Assembly: GCA_933228675.1 (NCBI GenBank)
Contig: OW121743.1
Span: 59,266,081-59,330,080, forward strand
Origin: Stomorhina lunata
Taxonomy: Eukaryota > Arthropoda > Insecta > Diptera > Rhiniidae
Direction of reading: 5' to 3'
DNA: 64,000 nt
In this document: piece after piece, positions 46,990 through 58,232 of the stretch
Layout of the letters: each line of letters begins with the position of its first letter
How positions within the stretch are numbered: the first letter of the stretch is position 1
Notes under the pieces: model-generated
Databases searched by the model: none
Seen by the model: the letters and a program-made list of their open reading frames with translations, nothing else
Told to the model about the DNA's origin: nothing
Program-made: the position numbers and the translations under genes

Positions 46990-48620
46990 GTTTGGTTTTT
47001 CCTATAAAAATTAAAATTTTTTAAAATTTCTTATTTTTATAGGAATTTTTTCAAAAATATTTTACTTTTATAATTTCATATAAACAATTAGGAAATTTTT
47101 CAAAAATTTCTTACTTTTTTAGGAAATTTTTCAAAAATTTCTTGTGTTTATAGGAAATTTTTCAAAAATATTTTACTTTTATAATTTCATATAAACAAAT
47201 AGGAAATTTTTCAAAAATTTCTTATTTTTATAGGAAATTTTTCAAAAATTTCTTATTTTTATAGGAAATTTTTCAAAAATTTCTTATTTTTATAGGAAAT
47301 TTTTCAAAAATTTCTTATTTTTATAGGAAATTTTTCAAAAATTTCTTATTTTTATAGGAAATTTTTTAAAAATTTCTTATTTTTATAGGAATTTTTTCAA
47401 AAATTTCTTATTTTTATAGGAATTTTTTCAAAAATTTCTTATTTTTATAGGAATTTTTTCAAAAATTTCTTATTTTTATAGGAATTTTTTCAAAAATTTC
47501 TTATTTTTATAGGAAATTTTTCAAAATTTTCTTATTTTTATAGGAAATTTTTCAAAAATTTCTTATTTTTATAGGAAATTTTTCAAAAATTTCTTATTTT
47601 TATAGGAAATTTTTCAAAAATTTCTTATTTTTATAGGAAATTTTTCAAAAATTTCTTATTTTTATAGGAAATTTTTCAAAAATTTCTTATTTTTATAGGA
47701 AATTTTTCAAAAATTTCTTATTTTTATAGGAATTTTTTCAAAAATTTCTTATTTTTATAGGAATTTTTTCAAAAATTTCTTATTTTTATAGGAATTTTTT
47801 CAAAAATTTCTTATTTTTATAGGAATTTTTTCAAAAATTTCTTATTTTTATAGGAAATTTTTCAAAATTTTCTTATTTTTATAGGAAATTTTTCAAAAAT
47901 TTCTTATTTTTATAGGAAATTTTTCAAAAATTTCTTATTTTTATAGGAAATTTTTCAAAAATTTCTTATTTTTATAGGAAATTTTTCAAAAATTTCTTAT
48001 TTTTATAGGAAATTTTTCAAAAATTTCTTATTTTTATAGGAAATTTTTCAAAAATTTCTTATTTTTATAGGAAATTTTTCAAAAATTTCTTATTTTTATA
48101 GGAAATTTTTCAAAAATTTCTTATTTTTATAGGAAATTTTTCAAAAATTTCTTATTTTTATAGGAAATTTTTCAAAAATTTCTTATTTTTATAGGAATTT
48201 TTTAAAAAATTTCTTATTTTTATAAGAAATTTTTCAAAAATTTCTTATTTTTATAGGAAATTTTTCAAAAATTTCTTATTTTTATAGGAAATTTTTCAAA
48301 AATTTCTTATTTTTATAGGAAATTTTTCAAAAATTTCTTATTTTTATAGGAAATTTTTCAAAAATTTCTTATTTTTATAGGAAATTTTTCAAAAATTTCT
48401 TATTTTTATAGGAAATTTTTCAAAAATTTCTTATTTTTATAGGAAATTTTTCAAAAATTTCTTATTTTTATAGGAAATTTTTCAAAAATTTCTTATTTTT
48501 ATAGGAAATTTTTCAAAAATTTCTTATTTTTATAGGAAATTTTTCAAAAATTTCTTATTTTTATTGGAAATTTTTCAAAAATTTCTTATTTTTATTGGAA
48601 ATTTTTCAAAAATTTCTTTT
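46990..48620. repeat. 31-bp minisatellite array (family S), about 52 copies
   Basis: Units GGAAATTTTTC, AAAAATTTCT, TATTTTTATA. A run of units with GGAATTTTTTC occurs twice (about 47390-47510 and 47730-47850) in the same context, a duplicated block of about 340 bp. Confidence 0.95.
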
Positions 48621-48679
48621 TTTTCTATATTTTTCTTTTTTCTTCCTCTTTCTTCAATCTTTTCTTTTCTACTCTTTAG

Positions 48680-49030
48680 TGAAGGATCACAATGGACCCT
48701 TGGGTCTCCGAGTGAAGATATCGCTTCGACACCGCCTTTATAACCTAATAATTACAGGATTGAATTGTTTAATTAAGCCACTGTCAACGGCTTTTCAAGC
48801 GAGTTCTATGACCGGCTGGCAGCGTTGCCTATGGTTTTATTTGCCACGGCTAAGAAGTGATGCCAAGACTAATCCGTTGGCTATTTAAGTTCTAAAATCA
48901 GTATATTAGGTATTTTAGTACATAAAAGAATACAGCCCTTCTGTCTAGTCCAAATTCGTTTGAAAGTCCATGTAAGTAAGTTTGTCTTCAAAAACTATAA
49001 AAACATGCAATAAATAAAAGTCCTCAACTT
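48680..49030 (+). other. Candidate orphan terminal exon
   Basis: A pyrimidine-rich tract ends in CTACTCTTTAG| at 48679, a very good acceptor. About 220 bp of clearly higher-GC, non-repeat sequence follow, and AATAAA motifs lie at 49009 and 49013. Two frames are possible. One continues 69 residues from the acceptor to a stop at 48886-48888 (KDHNGPLGLRVKISLRHRLY...). Another gives a 20-residue tail, EGSQWTLGSPSEDIASTPPL. A donor-like GTAAGTAAG at 48972 could make it internal instead. No parent gene is identified; it could belong to either STPR gene or to another transcript. Confidence 0.35.
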
Positions 49031-50810
49031 AAAATGAAAAACACCTTAACGTTATTTAAAGCATTTTTTATCCTTTAACTTATCCCCTTTAAATCTCCTT
49101 GAAAATTTTGCAAAAAAAATCTGTTTAATTTGTTGTTTTTTTTTATGGCCAAAAAGTAATTTTATTGATTTCTAACAACCGCCCCCACCCACTTTGACAC
49201 ATTAAATTTAAAAGTCCTGTTACTGCATGTGGGAATGGGCAGAAGGTGAACGACAAAATTTCCTAATGGGTTTAAAATTGAAAGAGAGTGAGTATGTTAC
49301 TGTCAGTGTTTATTGGAATGAGTATGTCTGGCTGTGCATTGGAAGTTAATCCTTTTTTATAGGAATACGAAAGCACATACTCATATACATACACGCACAT
49401 ATACAAACATACATAAATATATAAACCCTTTTTTCTGTATCATTACTGTGGCCATTATTGATGATGGTAAACAAGTTTTTTCGACAAAGTAAATACACTG
49501 TTAGAAATTGATATATAAATGTAAATACACTGGGGAAAGACAAGTTTTTATTTTTAATTTGAATATATTAATGCAAAATTTAGTTACATTTTATGTCAAA
49601 ATAAATGTTTTTTTTTAATTGATTGTTTGGTGTTATATTTTTCAAAAATCATTTCAAATTTTTTTCAAAAAAAAATTTTTCCCTTTCAAATTTTTTTCAA
49701 AAAAAAAAATTTACTTTGAAAATTTTATTAGTAAAATTTTTCTCATTAAACATTTTTGTTTTAAAGATTTTTTTTCATAAAATTTGGTATTAAATTTTTT
49801 CATAGCTAATTTTTTAGGTTTTTATTTAATTTTTTCATATCAAATTTTGCGGAAACAAATTTTTTCTAAAAAATATTTTTTCATAGAAATATTTTTGGAC
49901 AGACATTTTTCATTTTCGGTATAAAATATTTTAAATTGAAGTTTTCTGGGACACAAATTTTCTGATTGAAAATTTTTTGGCATACAATTTTTTCAAAGAA
50001 TATTTATTATGTACTTTAATTTTCGTTATAATATTTTCTTATAAAATTTTCATATAAAAAACAAAAGAAACTTAATTTTTCTCATAGAATATTAAAGGGA
50101 AAGCAATTTTTTCGTAAAAATATACAATTTTTTAAATTGAAATTTTGTCGGACACAAACTATCTCATTTAAAATTTTTGGCACACAATTTTTATATTTAT
50201 CGCTATAATTTTTATAGCAAATTATTTTTTTCTTAGCAAATTTTTACGGAAACAAATTTTTTCTAAAAAATATTTTTTTATAGAATTATTTTGGGAAGTA
50301 AAAAATATTTAAAATTAAAATTTTTTCGAATAAAAATTATCTCATTCAAAATTTTTCGGTATACAATTTTTTTCAAGAATATTTATTACTATAATTTTCG
50401 TTACAATATTTTGTCAGAGATAATATTTTCTAAAATAAAAATTTCAATTTTGTAATCAAATTTTTTCATAGAAAACTAAACGAAAAGATTTTTTTTTCGA
50501 AAAAAAATTTAAAATATTTGAAATTTTGTCGAATACAACTTTTTTTTCAAAACTTTTTGGCATAAACAATTTTCATAGAATATTTATCGCTATAATTTTC
50601 GTAATAATATTTTTTTCAGAGATATTTTTTGTGATTCAAGTTTTTTCATTGAAAATTAAACGAAAAGAACTTTTGGAAAAACATAAAATATTTATTTGAA
50701 ATAAAAATTTTGTCGGGTACAACATTTCTCTTTCAACATTTTTTGGTATAAGATTTTTTCACACAAATAAGCAACTTTTGTAAAATCTTGGAAAGCGACC
50801 TAGTACAGCT
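49031..50810. other. AT-rich sequence, no gene seen
   Basis: Degenerate 'attttttcatagaaaa' phrases recur between 49700 and 50750, suggesting an old decayed tandem repeat. A 65-residue minus frame at 49346-49543 is unsupported. Confidence 0.5.
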
Positions 50811-51614
50811 TCCCAGTAAGGTTTATTCTCAAATTGAGGATGATTTGAAAATAAATCTTTTTTTAAAGTTCAAACGTTTGATACTGATTTGAGAATAATA
50901 TCGTTCTCAACAAAAAGGGGACTTTATTCTCAAATTGAGAAATGCCTTTATTCTCAAATCATTATCAAACCTCATTCTCAAAGGTTTTTCAAATGTAGAT
51001 ATCATCTACATGTGGAACATAAATAAAATGGCGTTGTATTCTTGATATTTTTGAGTTTGTTTATTTTGTTTTTGATAATCATATTTGAATTCTTTTGCTT
51101 AAAATATAATTTTTTTATTTTTAGGTAAAAAAAATTTTAAGAAACAAAGAAAATTTACTTATGCATGTGAATACTATTGAATTTTTAATCTTGACATTTT
51201 TTAAGCGAGGTTTTATGGTCAAATATGGATCCATTTAAAAAAATCCGAAAGAAATAACGAATTTCTTTGAAATGCAATGCCATTCCATTAAAATATCTTA
51301 AACATTATTTTTTTTAACAATAATTTTTTAATGTTTGAAAAAAATTTTAAATAAGGTTTGATATCAAATTTGTATAACACCATCTTTCAAATTATTCTCA
51401 AATCATCTTAGGGTTTGATAATGATTTGAGAATAACCTTTATTCTCAATTTGAGAAACTATAATTTTTCAAACGTTTATTCTCAAATGAGGGTTCATTGA
51501 AAATTAATGTGAATCTCAAACATCTGTTCAGGTTAAAAAAAAAAATGAAAAAACGTTTGATATCAAATGTAAAAGTCATCATATTTCAAACGTTTGACAG
51601 TGTTCTTACTGGGT
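50811..51614 (+). mobile_element. MITE family B, copy 2
   Basis: Begins TCCCAGTAAGGTTTATTCTC and ends GTGTTCTTACTGGGT. CCCAGTAAG is the terminal inverted repeat. The interior is filled with direct and inverted 'tttgagaataa' and 'tttcaaacgtttga' motifs, and it shares both ends and interior blocks with 19100-19701. Non-coding. Confidence 0.8.
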
Positions 51615-53499
51615 TATAGGCCTAGGTGAGGGCATACAAAAACCATTTTCAAAGATTGCGAAACACATGGAAAATTTTGATATATGCTCAAAAACTGTTT
51701 TCGGGTAGGTCGTAGTACTTTAGCACCTCCAACTCTCACATTTGCAGAGCGATTTTAAAGTTTTTAGCAGTTTTAGAAAGTCAAGGAATCAAGCTTTTAC
51801 AAGTTGTGTGCATAGGGCTTATATTCTAAAAAAGTTTTAAAAGGGTTTAATAAAAAAATTATGGAATGTCAAATTTATTTAAAAATATCACATAAGTTCA
51901 ATAAATAGCTTTTTTATAAAATCAAAAAAGGTTGGTACACCAAAGGTCCCCATTCGGTCATCCTTACGTAGATGCGCTTCTATGGTTAGTTAGGCCATCA
52001 TCATTGGGATCAGTATCCCTAAAGGTCAAAACCCACGCATTATATCTTATTATCATACTGTATACACAAATTTTCTGTCTGAAGACTTTTTATACAAATT
52101 TTTCGGAACAAAAATTTTTGTATAAAAAAATTGTATATCAAAAAATTTTAACTTTTTGTCTTTTGTAAAGAATTTTATTGAACGTCGACATTTTTCCATT
52201 AAAAATGTTTCGATTAAAATTTGTTTCGTAGAATTTTTTCTTGAAATAAATTTTTACATGAAAAATAAAAAAATAAGACAAATATAAACACATTTTAATT
52301 TCATGCTTCAAAAACTGCAACAAAATACTTTTATTCCAACAAATTATATGATAATTCATTTCAAATTCCCCCATACCAATAAATTTGCAATGTTTTTACC
52401 AAACTTTTGCGTCGGGTGTAAAATGCTCTTTCCAATTCACGTTAATACACCGCTTTCCAATAAGAATTTATTTACATTTTTTGTGTGGAGACAGAGTGTT
52501 GGTGTTCGTATATTTGTGCAAAATAATATTTTTTTAATTAAAAGAAAAAATAGAAATTATTGTTTAATAATATTTTTATATAGAGCACGTGATAATTAAT
52601 TAACACCAAAACAAGAAAACAATAAATGTTAGCAATAAGTTCCCCAAAAACAAGAAGAAAAATCCAACTCAAAAGACGAGACCGAAAAAATCCAACAAAA
52701 ACATTTTTTTTTGTTAAAAACGCAAACAGACAAAAAAAAAAGCACAACTTTTAACTCAAAACACGTTGTTCTTAAAATTGTAATAAGTATAAAAAGAAAC
52801 TGTTTAAAGGAAATTCATTGCAAATAATTGAATCTATTTTTTATAAAAAAAAAAATAAAATCTCTTTTATATAGTAAAGAAGAAAGAAAAAAATCATGTG
52901 AAAAATCGATTGGAAGTTGGGCATATATAAGCGTAGAAATAAATCTGTTTGTGGTCATTTCCAATGCCATGTAGATGACATTGGAATTTTCTCACACACA
53001 CTCGCGCGTACATACATAAATGCACACACACACACACACGCATACTCGCTTGCATAGAGAGATACTAACAAAACGTAATTACGTACAGACAAACGAAGAA
53101 ACAAAATATCTGCTCTCGAAAAGGGAGAATAACAAAAAATACCAAGAATAAGAAGAAGCACGAATTGACAATTCATAAGGGAAATGTCAAAAATCACAAA
53201 ACAAAACCGATGAAACTCTGAAAGCGCAATTTTATTTTTCTGCTTCTGACGTTGGGTTAGTGTTTTTTTTCTCCTGTTGTTTTTGTACCAATTGAAAAGT
53301 GACATCAGTAAGAAATGAAAAAAACGCGAATAAAGAAAGGCACAAAGTAATCGAAGGAAAACAAAATAAAAATAGACAAAAAAAAAATATTAAAAAGAAA
53401 ATTTGTATATATTTTTTAAAATAATTTTCTTATTAAAACTAATAAAAGAAGCATTTTGTATGAAATACAAATGATATAAGAATAAGCAAAAAGAAAAAA
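51615..53499. other. AT-rich upstream region of STPR gene 2
   Basis: No gene is supported. Frames of 78-116 residues on both strands are compositionally biased. A (CA)n run lies at about 53023-53039. From about 52900 the sequence loses its repeat character and could include distal leader or promoter of the next gene. Confidence 0.4.
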
Positions 53500-53838
53500 A
53501 AAGTGTTGAACACTTTCGTTTGTTTCCAATGTGGAATAAAAAGAAGAAAACTTTATTACTTGCTGCACCATTTTCATCAGTATCGTTGTCGTCGTCGTTT
53601 TCTTCATTGACTTCGCCACCACCTTCGCCATCTAGTAGTACTTCATCATCATCATCGTTACCATTATCATCATCATCATCATTGTTGTTACTTCGCACGA
53701 ATTTTACGCTTGACTACTTGTTAGTGGCAGCAACTGCAGGTACGCCAATATTTGCCTGCAGCAACACCAACAACAACAACTATTGTTCCTGATTGCATTT
53801 GTGTATAGTGTGAGTGAGAGCGAGAGGTGTAAAAAATA
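53500..53838 (+). promoter_or_regulatory. Probable 5' leader of STPR gene 2
   Basis: Rich in TCA/TCG/CAA trinucleotides. It contains an upstream frame (53520-53792, 90 residues, mainly Ser/Leu) that ends before the main ATG. I read this as leader because it is low complexity and a stop (53830-53832) separates it in the main frame. Confidence 0.4.
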
Positions 53839-55416
53839 ATGGAAGCTGGTCCCAATGGGATTAAAGTAGAGCCATCCTTAGAACAGCAACATTTACAGCA
53901 TCAGCAACAACATCATCAGCAGTATGCCACAAATTTGCTAGCTTTCAATGGCTCGAATGCCCGCATACTCATCGATCATCCGTCAACGCTGCTGGTGCCG
54001 TTGACGCATCATCAACAGCAATTGCAACAATTGCAGTTGCAACAACAGCACCAGCAGCAACAACAACAACTGCAGCAGCATCATTTGCAACAACAGCATT
54101 TAGTAGCTACACAACAGCAGCAGCAACAACAACAGCAACAGGAACAATTGCAGCTACAACAGCAACAGCAGCAATTGCAATTGGCCGCAGCAGCTGCCGC
54201 CTATCCTCAGCCTTTGTCCCTCAAACAACCACCTTTACCCACACCCATTAGTAATAATGCAGGGGGCACAGGAAGTGGTGCGGGAGGAGGTGCTGGAGCC
54301 GCTGCCAACAATACAACATCGTTGGGTCCGGCTTCAGTGACATCGTCCACTTCATCGGCCGTCCGTCATCGTTGGAATGAAAGTCCCGAAGCTAGGGCTC
54401 GACGTTTGGCACGCAATGCCGAAAGGATGCGTGAAAGACGTAATCGCGAGACCGAAGATGAATATCGCAAGCGACTGGCACGTAATGCCGAAGCGAATCG
54501 GATGCGTCGTCAGAACGAAAACGAAATGGAACGAGCCATGCGCTTGGTACGTAACGCCGCACGGCAGCGTCTGCGTCGCGCCATGGAGTCGCCAGAGCAA
54601 AGGACGAAACGTTTAATAAAACTAGCCGAACGGATGCGTATGTATCGAGCCAATGAATCGCCGGAGCAAAGGAAAATTCGTCTCGCCGAAATGGCAGCCA
54701 GAGCCCGGCAACGTATTGCCAGTGAAACACCCGAGCAGCGTAAGGATCGACTGAAAAAACTCAATGAGTATGCGAGAAAGGTCAGAGAAAAGAAAAAAAT
54801 TTTAAAGCACGGCGCGGCGCAGACTCCGAATTCGAATCAGAATTCGAATACGACGCAAAGCGCTTCAATAAATTGTAATAATAACGACTCTTTAAATCTA
54901 AATCATCAGGCACCACCCTCATCCACAGGCGGAACAGCGAACGGCGGAGCAGCTGGAACTAACGCGGCCACACCGACTGGAGGAAGCGATGAACTATCCC
55001 GACAAACAGCCGGCGGCGGTGCCCAAGACGACCAACAACAACAGCTAACAGCATCATATCAACAGGCAGCCGCTCTGGCAGCCAATCCCATTGAATACTA
55101 TCAAAACATGTTCATCAATCCAGCCACTTTACGCACAGGCAGTGCTGCCCTTCTCAAACAGGAGCCCCAAACTCAGCAGCCACAATCTCAGCAATCCTCT
55201 AATCAACAGAATCGCTTTACCACATCGCAGCAGTCTGCCAATCTCCTGGAATCGGAAACATCAAATATTTTCCAGCAGCAGCTGTACGATGAAGCCACAC
55301 AAAAGGTATCCTCTAAACTGCCAAATGCAGCAGCTAATGTTCCTCATTTCAGCACAATTGCAAGTTCAATAGAATTATATCAGAATAAGTATGCTAAGAA
55401 GCCGGAGCTTCAACAG
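53839..55416 (+). CDS. STPR gene 2, exon 1 (six STPR repeats)
   Basis: Coding exon 1 (526 codons) of a three-exon gene of about 1008 residues. The ATG has A at -3 and G at +4 and follows an in-frame stop at 53830. After residue 12 comes a long Gln/His-rich region (to about 120), then Ala- and Gly-rich linkers. Six exact 23-residue repeats occupy 180-317, starting NESPEARARRLARNAERMRE and ending SETPEQRKDRLKKLNEYARK. The remainder is Asn/Gln/Ser-rich. ψKxE SUMO-type motifs occur at IKVE (9-12) and LKQE (439-442). The donor CAG|GTTGGT at 55416 leaves phase 0. If unspliced, the frame ends after six more codons at 55437, giving 532 residues. The STPR indicates DNA binding; a nuclear regulator is inferred. 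Confidence 0.88.
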
Positions 55417-56334
55417 GTTGGTATAGTGTCGAACTAACAGTTGTTTTAGCTTCAGCCGGAAAACCCCTAAAACCATATAGTTGATTACTTTTGATATACT
55501 TGTTTGTAATTATGTTGATGATGATGAATATTGTGATTGGAACGATGAAATAGCAAATGATTTCATTCATGGAAAGGAATCATAGTTAACCACTCCACTG
55601 TAAAACAACAAAAGAAAAGCAATCCGAAAGCCTCAGCTACGGAGGGGTTTAGTATTAATACAACTTGTTAAACTTTTCCCAAAGTTGTTGAGGCTTTTGG
55701 ATCATTGTTTTACCTAATTGGAGTTTGCGCCATGGCTTTACACATTTTAATTTCTCGGCGACCTTTTTCGCGTAAATATTGTTTTATTCTGTCGACGTTC
55801 TAATATTAAATCTGCGCCCCTCGATTTGCTGACAATTCTATAATGGGCTCTAGCTGTTATTTTGGCGATTAATCATTAAAATATGTGAGTGCTAAAACGG
55901 TATACAATTTTAAATGTTCTTTTTTTATCGTATATTATCATAAGAATACATATTTTTAATATTTTGTAACTATTCTCTAGGAAAATTAAAAAGAAAAGGA
56001 AAAATGCAGTAGAGTTGAAATGTCTACTTCCATTTCATTTCAAAAAGCGTAAGAGGCATACAACTTCTTTCAATTTGTGTGCCAGTTTCCAACATTAAAT
56101 GGTATTCCATCCATATTCTTTTGAAGGAAACATTTCAATAAAGTAATACAATAATTAATTATTTATATTTTTATTTTGTTTTTGTATGTTCGCATTTGCG
56201 AAATACATACTTAAATGTTAATTTGATACTTCTTCATTTGAAATCATTTGCTATTTGTTGTATGTGCAATTAAGAACTTTCTTTTAACTGCAACAAACAG
56301 AACAAAGTCTAAGAGTAAGTCACGTGTTTTTCAG
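55417..56334 (+). other. Intron 1 of STPR gene 2, possible alternative 3' end
   Basis: The intron runs from GTTGGT to a GTGTTTTTCAG acceptor, both in phase 0. It contains the in-frame stop of the 532-residue isoform (55435-55437) and an AATAAA at 56137-56142, so an early-terminating transcript is plausible. A second acceptor-like CAAACAG at 56300 would add 11 codons ([11 protein letters not shown] region) if used. Confidence 0.6.
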
Positions 56335-56692
56335 GCAAACAATGCAGCAAGCAATGGCGGCAACAACAACAGCGGGTCTGTTGGAGTCTCTACCGGAGGA
56401 GAAAAAACTGAGACGAAAGTTAAAACCACACAACCACAAATACAAAATCCTCCAACACCGCTCTACAATCAATTTCCCTATTTGGCAACATTTCCGGCAG
56501 CTGCAGCCAACTCAACGGTCGCTGTAACAACACCGCCAAATACACCAACCCAAACAGCCGCCTATTATCCTATGTATCATAATGGCTTTCAACTGGGCAT
56601 AGCGCCGAACACGGTGCCGCCACCATTTACTCCAGTACACTTTTCAACAACCTCAAATGCCGTTGGATCCACGCCCACGACAAATGCTGCGG
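56335..56692 (+). CDS. STPR gene 2, exon 2
   Basis: Continues the protein from residue 527: [15 protein letters not shown] and then a Pro/Thr/Ala/Tyr-rich segment ([38 protein letters not shown]). No domain is recognised; it resembles a disordered or activation-type region. The donor G|GTAGGA leaves one base of a codon, which pairs with the two bases at the start of exon 3 to give Ala646. Codon use and composition match exon 1. Confidence 0.82.
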
Positions 56693-56848
56693 GTAGGAGA
56701 AAATGAAATCTTACTAGAGATTGCAACTAATTTGTTATTTATTGTTTGTTTTTATTCTTTGAAATCCTGTTCTCTCTATCTAATCCCTTACACCTATTAA
56801 CACAAACCCTGAACTTAACCTGTCCCAAATGAACGACCGACTATACAG
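56693..56848 (+). other. Intron 2 of STPR gene 2
   Basis: A 156-bp intron from GTAGGA to CTATACAG. A pyrimidine-rich stretch lies upstream of the acceptor, and in-frame stops occur inside. Phase 1 at both ends. Confidence 0.78.
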
Positions 56849-57939
56849 CAAGTCAACAACAACATGTTATACAGGATTTTCCAAAAGCGGTCCGCGGTCG
56901 TCCTAGAAAGCTGTTTAGCTCGCTTAAAGATGGTGTAATGTCGCAGGACGATATACTTCAGCAGCAGGAGCAACAGCAAAAAATGAGTGCTTTACTAGAA
57001 CAGGAGATCAATCAAATGCTTGCATCTCCACAATATGCTCAGCGCCGCGGACGTGGTCAACAATATCAACAACTTAACCCACAATTGCAGCAACTGCAAA
57101 CGCAGCAGCCACAACAACAGACGCAGCAGCAGCAGCAACAACAACAATTGCAAAACCTACAACAGCAGCAACCACAACAACAACATTCCTCTCCCAATAT
57201 TTTACGCAGCAATGGCAAAATTAAATACGAAACTGATGAAGAGAAACGCAAACGTCTCGATAAAATGGCAGCCCATCAAAGAGCATTACGAGCTAACGAA
57301 ACTCCCGAACAACGTGTGGTGCGTTTACAAAAGCTAAGCGAACGTGCTCGTTTAAAACGTGCCGAAGTTCGTGCTACCGAAACGCCCGAAGAGAAAAAAA
57401 TACGTCTATCCCGTCAAGCTGAATATGCGCGTATGCGTCGCCTAAGAACGCATACACCACATTTTCGTCCTAAACTTGAAGATGGTGGCACTACCACCCC
57501 TTCCGGCATCTATGAACAGTCACTGGGTGCTTCTACAAATGGTGGCTATGAAACAAAACCCATTACAACTGGAGATGGCGGTGGTAGTAGTGTTAGTGGT
57601 GGTAGCTTATCACAGGAAAGTATCTCAAATAGTGATGAACTACAGCAGCAGCAACAACAACAACAGCAGCAGCATCAACAGCAACAGCAGGCACAACAAC
57701 AGCAGGTACAACAACAACAGCAGCAGCAACAACAGGCACAGCAGCAGCAACAACAACAGGTGCAACATCAGCAATTATTACAATTGCAACATCACCAGCA
57801 ACGTATGTTACTTCCAGGTCAAACTCCAAATCTACTTCAAATGAACAACCTCAATAACAATTTCATAAAAGGTCCAACGGAAAATAATAATGACATGTTA
57901 AAAATTCTCGAACCCATAATTGTCATGAAAACAAAGTAA
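56849..57939 (+). CDS. STPR gene 2, exon 3 (AT-hook and three STPR repeats)
   Basis: The last coding exon. It opens [26 protein letters not shown] (residues 661-666, 56893-56910) is a canonical AT-hook core for minor-groove AT-rich DNA. A Gln-rich stretch follows, then three repeats at 772-794, 795-817 and 822-844 ([60 protein letters not shown]), with a four-residue insertion EVRA before the last. IKYE followed by TDEE just before the first repeat fits an acidic SUMO-type motif. A very long poly-Gln tract (roughly 900-970) follows, and the protein ends MKTK. ATG 56938 is internal, because coding potential and the AT-hook extend upstream to the acceptor. Confidence 0.85.
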
Positions 57940-58232
57940 TTTCCTACATAATAAAGTATGTATGATCTTCCTCTCCTCCTCCAATCTTAATGGTATGTGT
58001 GGACTTTCAAATCAAAATTTATTACTTTTTTTTAACAACATTTGCTTCTTTTTAAGAAAAATATTCTTTTTCTTTAGTTATAAAATTTTGTACCATTGTG
58101 TTGACCACAATTTAGCTGGTGCAGAAAGAGATTTTAATTATTATATAATGCGATTATAAGGTCATATTTTTGTTTATAACTTTAACTATAACGTGATGTT
58201 ATTGTAATTATAATGCATTATAAAGATATTCC
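57940..58232 (+). other. 3' untranslated region of STPR gene 2
   Basis: AATAAA at 57950-57955 lies only 11 bases after the stop, unusually close. A T-rich trailer follows to about 58200, so a later site is likely. The 65-residue frame here is not conserved-looking. Confidence 0.4.

Noticed and set aside
53390..53698. Acidic Asp/Asn-rich minus-strand protein of 102 residues
   Set aside because: It is the complement of TCA/TCG microsatellite-like leader sequence of STPR gene 2. It is low complexity with no other support.
53520..53792. Upstream 90-residue Ser/Leu-rich frame as a separate gene
   Set aside because: Trinucleotide-repeat composition and position just before a well-placed ATG make an untranslated leader more likely. 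An upstream frame with a regulatory role remains possible.
56938..57939. Separate single-exon STPR gene starting at ATG 56938
   Set aside because: The frame is open upstream through an AT-hook to a good acceptor at 56848, and its phase fits exon 2 exactly. Three exons of one gene explain it better.
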